Below, in pieces: positions 56,421 through 64,000 of a stretch of DNA of 64,000 nucleotides. The notes below the pieces were generated by a model, which saw nothing but the letters and a program-made list of their open reading frames with translations, was not told where the DNA came from and did not search any database. A program made the translations under genes and the position numbers. Within the stretch, counting starts at the first letter, position 1; every line of letters begins with the position of its first letter. The stretch is from Cryptomeria japonica (lineage: Eukaryota > Streptophyta > Pinopsida > Cupressales > Cupressaceae), in assembly GCF_030272615.1 (NCBI RefSeq), contig NC_081406.1:266899692-266963691 (forward strand), in the 5' to 3' direction.

Positions 56421-59400
56421 TGTTATTTGAGATGAAGGTAAGAGGTAGTGATAATAATCACAAAGCACAATACATCCAAAACCACACTCATGCTTATTAG
56501 CCCTCTTTCACTCATTGGAATATGCTTACATAGACCTCTCCAACATGTATGAATCCAAACCCCATGTCCTCTAATACTCCAACACCCTAAGACCTTCCAC
56601 TAGTCACTCGCCCTAGTACATGCTCAATTAGGACTTCCAATCCCCATTCAAAGCATACAATGAATAAACCCAACACATATACTTCATAGGCATCCCAAGA
56701 AGTATTCTCAACATACACAAAATGAGTCTCTACTCCACCAACCAACCAAAGTACAAAGGAAGTCTTACTGTTACACTGTTGTCCTTTTGTGCCAGTCATG
56801 TAGGCTTGGGACGATCATGAACATGGCCTTCCTCCCCTCTCCTCAGTTCCTCCAAAAGGATTCTATAACTTTATAGGTTCCACGTACTAACCTTCCCAAA
56901 AATCAAACCACTAAACTTTCCATCACACCCTATTTGGCAAACAAGAAATTGTTGTCTCACTAGTTTTGCTAAGACAATCACAGTCACAGTTAATTTAGAA
57001 CAGCCAAATGTTTGCTTAGTTATTGGTTCTTCAACTTGGTGACCCTTTCCCTTTTCAATGGAGCCCTCACACATTCCTCTTTCCCTTCAATAGACTCCCC
57101 AAGAACCATTGATGCATTGACACCACTTCAAACTCCATGAAATCACCGTGTTTCGGACTATGACTCAAAAATCAGTCCCTTGCATTCAACTAGCATGTGC
57201 CAAAATTACTCATGAGCCCATGAAAACACCAAAATATGAAAAGGAATGATATTTCATAAGTTCCCACCAGTTTGGGTTGTTTTCCTATGGCTACAAATTA
57301 TGCATTATATTATTTATAGTCACTATTAACCCTAGGAAGGGTTTTGACAGTGCTTTACAAAAATTGGAATATCTTTTTCAAAACAAAATCAAATTGGATG
57401 AAACCAAAGCCACAATAGAGGGGATTCAGTCCTCTTTCATCTCCAGTAGGTAATAAATGCAAATGAATAACAAAATTTAAGGATCCAAGGCCTAGAAGTG
57501 ACTATCACGTGGAGTAACATAGGAAAAGTGTAGAAAGCTTTAAGATTTTATTGATTTCTCCTTAGTATATGGCAATCCAGCCTTACAATGAATTAGGATA
57601 GGAATTTTTATAGGTTTATCAACCTTCCCAATTCTTATAACTACCTTTTAAACTCCACTTAACCATTGGAAACATAAAATTGCCCTTTACAAAGAAAAGT
57701 TGCTCATGACAATATTTGTCAATAATGACAACTTTCAACATTTTGTTAAACCATGACCTTAAACACATTGAAATAGGTCCCAAACATACATGAAAGGACC
57801 TTTGGAACCAAATTCTACTTTATTATATCAATTTGACCCATTTTGACCCATTTGCACAGTATTGTCCAAATTAATCAGGACCTTCCTAGGACCAACTAGA
57901 CAACTTGATTACATGAATCATCAAATGACCTTATTACAATGCTATTGGTCTCATTAGACCTTATTGACACAAGAAACCATATAGAATTTAAAATGTTCAT
58001 ATTTGACCCCATATAGGTTATTGGAATCGGGAGGTACACTTGGCTCTCTTGGTGCTCCTGCACCAATGATCATCAAATGAGAACTATTGGCTATCATAAT
58101 CACTATGCATAACAAGTTTTTGTTAGAGAGATCAATTATTATATTAACAAAGTAATTAATTTACAAGGCTACTTTGATGCATTTTATTCCTACCTCTACG
58201 AGGTAGCAACTTTTTGATGTGCACTCTTCTAATTATATGTTAATTCAGGATTCTACTAGATTGAGGTTGTCTAACATGCACATAGATGACTCAAAACACT
58301 TTCTTCTTCTCCAAACAATGAACTTGAAAAGTAGCGACTATAATTTGTGATTAAGGAGGAAAAGTTCAAGTCCTTCAAGTGTAAGAAAAGGTTAATTCAT
58401 CTTATTTCAAAGTGCAGACCTGATCCATTCAAGGTGCGAATTCAAGAGGGAGTTGTAAGCCATCCAACAAGGTAGGTGATTTTAGCTGCAAGTTATCATT
58501 TACCCTTTCTTTTCATGTTGATTTCATCAAATCAAGGTGAGTACAATACTATTTTTGATGAGGAGTTAATGAAGATCTGATTGAAGGATACTCTTTTAAA
58601 AAAATAGATCTCCTTTTAGATCTGATTGAAGGATTGAGAACTAGTTTCCATTGCATCATTGTAAAGATTATCCTTTTTAGATAGTGAATCTTCTTTAGTT
58701 TCCATTTGGTTTCATTCAATTTTATGTAGTACAAATAAAGTTCTCTTGATGTCCAAATCTCTGCAAGGCTCCATGTCAAGAAAGGTACGTGCAAAAGGTG
58801 TGGATAAATCATTGTTTTCTAAGTCTCAGTCAGAATGAGACAACAAAGAGGTGGTTTGGAAGGGTTGAATGTAAAGAAAGGGTCTTGGAGGGATATAAAG
58901 GGTTTAGAAGGGAGTGATGGGGTTCTACACATTTGTGTCAAGGTTTGAAAACCTTTGAATAAGCCAAAATGTTAGGGTTTTGCTAACTATCCTTAATGAC
59001 ACCTATTTGTAACTGTGAACAGTGCTACCACAACAGGGTACCTTATGTCTTTAGGGTGGATGGGAGGGTGAAGCATGTTGTTTTATTTATGAGAGAGAAT
59101 GATTGATATGTCTTTGAGTACCCCTGGTTTGATGTGTACCTGTTTGGCATTAGGAGTTGTGTCCAAAAGCCATTAGGAGTCCTAATTGGAGAAGGGCTTG
59201 AGGGAGTAAGATTTTGTGAGTTGGTGTGATTCAAGGGTTGGAAGACCTCAAGATATATTTGGACAAGGTGAGAATGCCTAAGGTGATGTATGTCAGTAGT
59301 TGTATGGGAATAGGGAATAGGAGTGAGTCTTTCGGGTGTTGAAGAAACTTGAGAGGCTAGTAGCCTAGTGAGGGCTTGAGGTTTGTTCCCTATTGAATAT

Positions 59401-59468
59401 GTGAGTTGGGAGAAATATCTCCCTAATTGATTGATATTGGTGGATTCTTTGCATCACAATGCTCCAAT
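56421..59468. other. No clear gene; possible upstream part of element C, then unassigned sequence
   Basis: Minus-strand frames at 56587-57074 sit where protease and gag of element C would be expected, but I see no decisive motif. 57075-59468 contains only short frames and nothing recognisable. Confidence 0.4.
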
Positions 59469-59690
59469 TTTGACCTTACTTAATTCCTTGTTTCTCATTG
59501 AAGCTTACACAAATGCTACTGAGGATGTCATGGGAGCCATCTTGTTATAAGATGGTAAAATAGTATGCTACTATTCAAAGGTTTTCTTTTCAACAATGAG
59601 GGACTATCTAGCTTATGATAAAACTTTATGCATTAGTCTAGGCGATGAGAAAGTGTATAAAAAATAGTATGAGAAATACTCAAATTATGG
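59469..59690 (+). pseudogene. Isolated gypsy RNase H fragment
   Basis: The plus-strand frame reads APILTLLNSLFLIEAYTNAT, then GAILL, a stop, DGKIVCYYSKVF and YLAYDKTLCISL. This fits the RNase H start of Ty3/gypsy pol (..FE.ETDAS....GAVL.Q.G.PI.Y.S......Y...EKEL.A.). It is not part of element C, which lies on the other strand. Confidence 0.65.
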
Positions 59691-60839
59691 GGAATACAAA
59701 TAGCAAGATAGTATTATTATATATGCGAACATAATTGAATGTGTCTAAGACATGGTTTCTACTTTTGGAGGCACATAACTCCAATGTGGGAATTCATTTT
59801 GGTGACGGAAAAATAGTGATTCATTTGCAAAGTTGCAAGAACTTTCAAGGATGCAAGTAGTAGAAAAATCCATTAGAGGATGTGAGTTATGATGCACTTG
59901 CAAATCCAAGATGCATAAAAAAGTATATAGAACTAAAGAAAATGACAATAAGTTGTTGAATGAATAGTTCAAAACATGAAGCAAAAAAGAACAAATGAAT
60001 AGTTTAAACCATGAAGCAAAAAAGAAAGATAGAAGCAGTAGTAATATTATATCACTTGATACCAATTTGAATACTTGGTTCCTCCCCCTATTACTTAAAA
60101 GTTAATACTATGCTCTAGATGTCAAAGGAAATTTGGTCATGTACATTGACCACTACAATTTGGAATGCAAAAGAGGGAATGTACCTGACAGTTCGCTACA
60201 ATTTTAAGAACAAAGAGATTCTATGGCATTGAGAGGTTGCAATTGTAGCCTATGATGGCCATAATCCCTGTTGCAGCAATAACGAGATGTGATGTAATAG
60301 TTTTAAAATTTGGATGAACTCAAAGAGTCATTTACAAATACAACCTACCCTTTATAATACCTAGTTGAAAAACTGGATGCAATGCAAGTCCTTGTATCAA
60401 TAAGTTTTGGTAGATAGTAAAAAACTAGAACAATAAATTCCATATAAAAGTGGTTAGACTTAAAATGATAAGGAAAATTTAAAAATGCTAAAGAAAATGT
60501 CAACTAATAAAAAAAATTACAAGGATGAGGCATATTCATAACTTTTGCAGACCTACCATGAATATCAACACTAGAAGCAATTGATACTGTTAGTGTATAT
60601 ACAAGACAATATGGGAGTTCATTATACCCAACAACTTGTGGTGTTGTTTTTCATGTTGGCTCTATTGGAACTTGCAATTAAGATTCAATATACATTATTC
60701 AATAAGATTAATTGTGCAACATAATGAAATATTGAAAAGTGTGTTATCTTATTGAGCTTCACTTGGTTTCGAGAATAGTTTAATATTCTCTACTTAATAG
60801 GGCCAACCACGTGAAGGTGGAAGCTCATTTGGCCCCTCC
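59691..60839. other. No gene seen
   Basis: AT-rich sequence with short frames only. A minus-strand hydrophobic frame (60065-59745) has no family resemblance and is likely chance. Confidence 0.5.
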
Positions 60840-61070
60840 CCTCCCCTAACATCACTCTAAATTATCCGTTAACATCTAACATTCATTCATTCTTTCTACC
60901 ATTAATAAAATATAACATTCATTCATTAATATCACATAACATTCATTAACACATAACATTGATTAACATTAATTAACATGCAACATTCATCAATATTAAT
61001 TAACACATATCATTCATAACCATTCATTCACACATAATTATATTCATTAACACATAAAAATAAGTCATTA
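60840..61070. repeat. CATTCATTAACACATAA subterminal-type repeats
   Basis: Roughly ten imperfect copies of ACATTCATTAACACATA and variants, directly downstream of the CACTA transposase gene. CACTA elements characteristically carry such subterminal repeats as transposase binding sites, so this may be the element end. Terminal CACTA repeats were not identified. Confidence 0.45.
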
Positions 61071-61090
61071 TCAAATAAGGTAGATTACAA

Positions 61091-63813
61091 TCATTTGTTT
61101 TTTTGTTTTTTCTTTGAAGCGATGTAAAGAATAAGTGGAGCATCGTTTTCTTCATCATTTCCCCCCTCTTCAGTTGTTCTGCCCTCTGCTAATGATCTTG
61201 ATGTATGCCTAGTCCTATATTGAGGACGAGGACACTGAAGCGAAGGGGGGTCCTTTGCAATAACAAAGAAATGGGTTAAATTCAAAACATTTTTTATTAT
61301 TGTGACAAGTATTTCATTAATTTAAAGAACATAACCGTGGCGTTCTTTACGTGATGGGGCCACATCATTTTGTCTAGCCTCAACCTCAACATGTTGAACA
61401 CCCTCTAGATCCTCTGGAGTTGAAATACTAAAGGTTACATTAATGCTGAACACCAATTGCAATTAAATTTGTTTAAAGGAATAACATTGGTCCTCTTTAC
61501 CTGATTGGGGAACATCATGTTCCTAATGTTGTGTACCCAGATCATGCTCCACTTGGTCACCACCAACTACATGCTCTAAAATATTAACAAAAAAGGTTAC
61601 ATTAATTACTACACTAATTACAATTTAAGATGTTTAATTGTATTAATAATTACATAAATAAATTTAAATAGAAAATGAATACCTCCACTACTGGGATGCA
61701 CATCCGGACCTTCATGTGCAGGTCGTGTTTCATGATTAGCAGGTTGCATTCCAATGTCATGCACATTGTTATAATTGCATGATTATTTAAAACAAATATA
61801 GTCACTTTATGTTGGAGCTCAACATCAATTAGATTATTGGTAAAATATTCAATTTGAAACAATTTTTATTTAGCTTATTTACCTGTGTGACGGATGCACC
61901 AGAATCTTGTGTTTGCCCACTCAATTCTTGTAGCCATTCAACCATAGTTGTATAACCTTGCTGGTAGGCAATTCTCTTTTCATCTTCAATATTTCGATAC
62001 TTATGATTTTTTTGGAGAAAGTGCCTATACTCATCAAACACCTCCTTTCCTAAACTTTTTGAATGATGAGATTTCATCTTTGGACCACAAAATGGACATG
62101 CAAATTTTCCCTTTGTTTGAAGACCTACAAGATAATGTATAATTGGATTAAATATGTTAAATTTTTTAATTATAATTATCATGCGCAACTTGAACACTAT
62201 AACATACCATGAAAATGTGTTAGCCCTGGGGCATATTGTATTGTCCATACAAGCATCAAATGGAATTGAAATTGTCTTTGTCCTATTGGTCTAGAGACGT
62301 TATACATAGTGGCACTATTCCATAACTCCAGCAACTCGTCGATAAGAGTCTCAATATATACATTCATATCTTTAACTTGGTACTTACCTAATCGAATGAA
62401 CAAAAAAATTACATAATTATTATGACCATTTTACTGCAATAATTACAATTAAATGTAGATGACTATTAAATGATTAAATACTTGGAACAATCATTGCCAA
62501 CATTATGTACTCCCTCTTTATTGACATCCATGGAGGAATGTTATTGTTGATAACAAAAACAAGCCATGCTGAGTAAACAGATCTCAACTCTCCAAATGGA
62601 TTGACATCGTCCGCTGCCAATGAAAGTCTGAGATTACAAGGTTCTTCTTTAAAGTGTGGCCATTTTTCCTCTATGTCCATAAATGTTGAACCATCCGCAG
62701 GCATTCGAATAGTGTCATCTTTACTTCTATTGCGTTCATGGTAATCCATAAATTGTGCCAAGCTAGTGCACTTGAATAATCATATGTGGAATAATGGGAA
62801 TATAACGAAGAACCTTGCGAGGCACCTTTTTGTTATTTGATCTGTTCGATATCTACTAATATGACATTCAGGGCATTCAGTTTGAAATTCAAGTTGTTTG
62901 TGATATATAATATGATCATTGGGACAAGAATCTATTGCTTGATACTCCATTCCAATATCTTTTATAATGGCAGATAATTATTGGTATGAGCAAGGTAGAA
63001 TATTTGATGGTGGTAACAAAAACTCACCTATCAATCTACAACAAAAAAATATAATTTGTTAATATAAATAATATTAATGGTACATGATTCACCATTTATT
63101 AACTATTTATTAACTATAATGATATATATGACATACCTTAACATACATGAGATTGTTATGTTGGATAAACCATTCATAACCTTCAAGTTAACCAACAACA
63201 ATATAGTAGAGAGAAGAGTTGTCTGGGAGCCTTCGTAAATGGCCTCATATGCCTTCTCAAGTAGAGGTAAATCATGAACAACATCAAGGTCATCTTCATC
63301 ATCATGATCAGCTACGCCAGTACTAAATGTGTCACGAATCAATATATTTGTACCATAATCTTCAATTGTGTTTTGTGGCTCATGATCGTCATCTTCCATG
63401 GGATCATTATCTTCAGCTTCAATATTCACACCTCCATGTTCCTCCACTTCAAAAACCATATTCTCTGGGTTGTGTTGATCCATATCATGTGCTCTGGGGT
63501 GATCAACCTATATAAAAATGATAAACATAAATAAACCATGATCATGATCTCATCATCAAGTGATTTTTTATGTATATAAATTGTTAAAACAATATAATGA
63601 AAAACTTACCAATGGATGATAATCATGTCCCCCTTCAATGTGACCATGTAGCCTACAATGTTTCTTAGCTATTTTGATTAGAAGTCTTCTAGTATTTAAC
63701 CCCTTACAAATTTTTCAAGGACAATAAAATTTTCCATCACCTTTTCTTTTCAAGTTAGACCACAATATAGCAATTGTCTCCTTATTTTGTTGTTTGTTGA
63801 TATTGTCTGACAT
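61091..63813 (-). pseudogene. CACTA (En/Spm) transposase, tnp2 type, multi-exon and decayed
   Basis: The minus strand starts at ATG 63813 with a transposase-associated segment (KHCRLHGHIEGGHDYHPL), a donor at 63610, and an acceptor near 63510 continuing VDHPRAHDMDQHN in frame. An acidic region follows, then LVNLKVMNGLS (about 63190-63160). The tnp2 core is DIGMEYQAIDSCPNDHIIYH, ECPECHISRYR, then DDTIRMPADGSTFMDIEEKW and PCNLRLSLAADDVNPFGELR, then NNNIPPWMSIKREY (62740-62500), DMNVYIETLIDELLELW, and LQTKGKFACPFCGPKMKSHH. CPEC and CPFC are probable zinc ligands. Small 3' exons (61500-61760) look duplicated. A stop near 62950 and a frameshift near 62830 argue against function. The family cuts and pastes CACTA-ended DNA. 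Confidence 0.75.
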
Positions 63814-64000
63814 GGTCTTTCTTCGCAGGCGAAAAAATTGGGCTATAGAACTAGTTATATAGAAGTTGAAATGTTAGTTATGAAATCACGTTTCAGTATA
63901 ATATACCAAATTAAATTACTTGAACATAGAAATAATGCAAATTGAACCAAAAGCATTTAACTCTTCTTTTTCATCTCAAAATATATCTAATGGCTTTGTG
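63814..64000. other. Sequence upstream of the CACTA transposase; nothing else seen
   Basis: The element's promoter and 5' end probably lie here or beyond the window edge. Confidence 0.3.

Larger units (their letters stand above)
32461..57070 (-). mobile_element. Element C: decayed chromovirus, split by element M
   Basis: Minus-strand Ty3/gypsy pol in order, right to left: reverse transcriptase start (about 56400), YLRKFVHILFDDIIIYS (about 56010), the palm end at 55636, then element M with its target duplication, then the rest of the reverse transcriptase and RNase H (34303-34000), integrase (33900-32800) and chromodomain (32723-32517). Frameshifts and stops are frequent. No LTR was found on either side. 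The left end abuts truncated element B, and the right limit is uncertain beyond about 56420. Confidence 0.8.

Noticed and set aside
60568-60577. CACTAGAAGC as a terminus of the CACTA element
   Set aside because: A five-base match is expected by chance and no inverted partner is visible in the window.
1-64000. tRNA, rRNA and CRISPR features
   Set aside because: Looked for tRNA-like arms, rRNA signatures and regularly spaced repeats by eye; none was convincing. The tandem arrays present are intron or leader repeats without CRISPR spacing. A tRNAscan run would be decisive.

Overview
The window looks like gymnosperm, probably conifer, nuclear DNA. It is AT-rich and almost entirely made of old, nested transposable elements, with one intact host-type gene: a PIP1 plasma-membrane aquaporin at 19108-19971 (+). 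The species is inference; the sequence alone does not fix it.

Layout. 1-3844: the 5' part of a Tat-like Ty3/gypsy element on the minus strand (element A: gag fragment, long leader, primer-binding site, LTR), running off the left edge. 7395-8440 and 15632-16890: a pair of direct repeats flanking a decayed minus-strand LINE (about 11330-15370; endonuclease, reverse transcriptase, RNase H). 17607-18053 and 20573-21035: two copies of one short terminal-inverted-repeat element, on either side of the aquaporin gene. 18570-19107: aquaporin promoter. 19972-23740: a tandem array of degenerate copies of the aquaporin 3' untranslated region, split by a 2.1-kb insertion. 23761-23943: foldback element. 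24564-25417: copia-type LTR plus primer-binding site. 26168-32460: a second Tat-like element (B, + strand), truncated inside its reverse transcriptase.

32517-34303 and 55631-57070 are the two halves of one decayed chromovirus (element C, minus strand). It is split by a 21.3-kb element, M (34304-55630, minus strand). M has matching LTRs, a polypurine tract, a primer-binding site and a perfect 5-bp target duplication (AGAGG), and the chromovirus reading frame continues across the insertion site.

M carries, antisense near its 3' LTR, a two-exon plant mobile domain (PMD) gene whose intron was later hit by a copia element, now a solo LTR (37304-38700, duplication TGAAC). M's own gag-pol is not visible. 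In its place lies an opposite-strand relative, P (about 39500-52400, + strand), with gag-pol remnants, two RNase H domains (the Tat hallmark), and its own antisense PMD gene at 47803-50923. The two PMD genes share an identically sized 25-codon first exon and a phase-0 intron. Arrays of a CpG-containing word (TAGCGCAT and variants) lie in both PMD introns and in M's leader, always in the sense direction of the transcript concerned. This arrangement is the most interesting feature of the window.

59469-59690: a further gypsy RNase H scrap. 61091-63813: a decayed CACTA (tnp2-type) transposase gene on the minus strand with duplicated small exons. I saw no rRNA, tRNA or CRISPR array. Apart from the aquaporin, every recognisable coding region carries stops or frameshifts and is probably dead.
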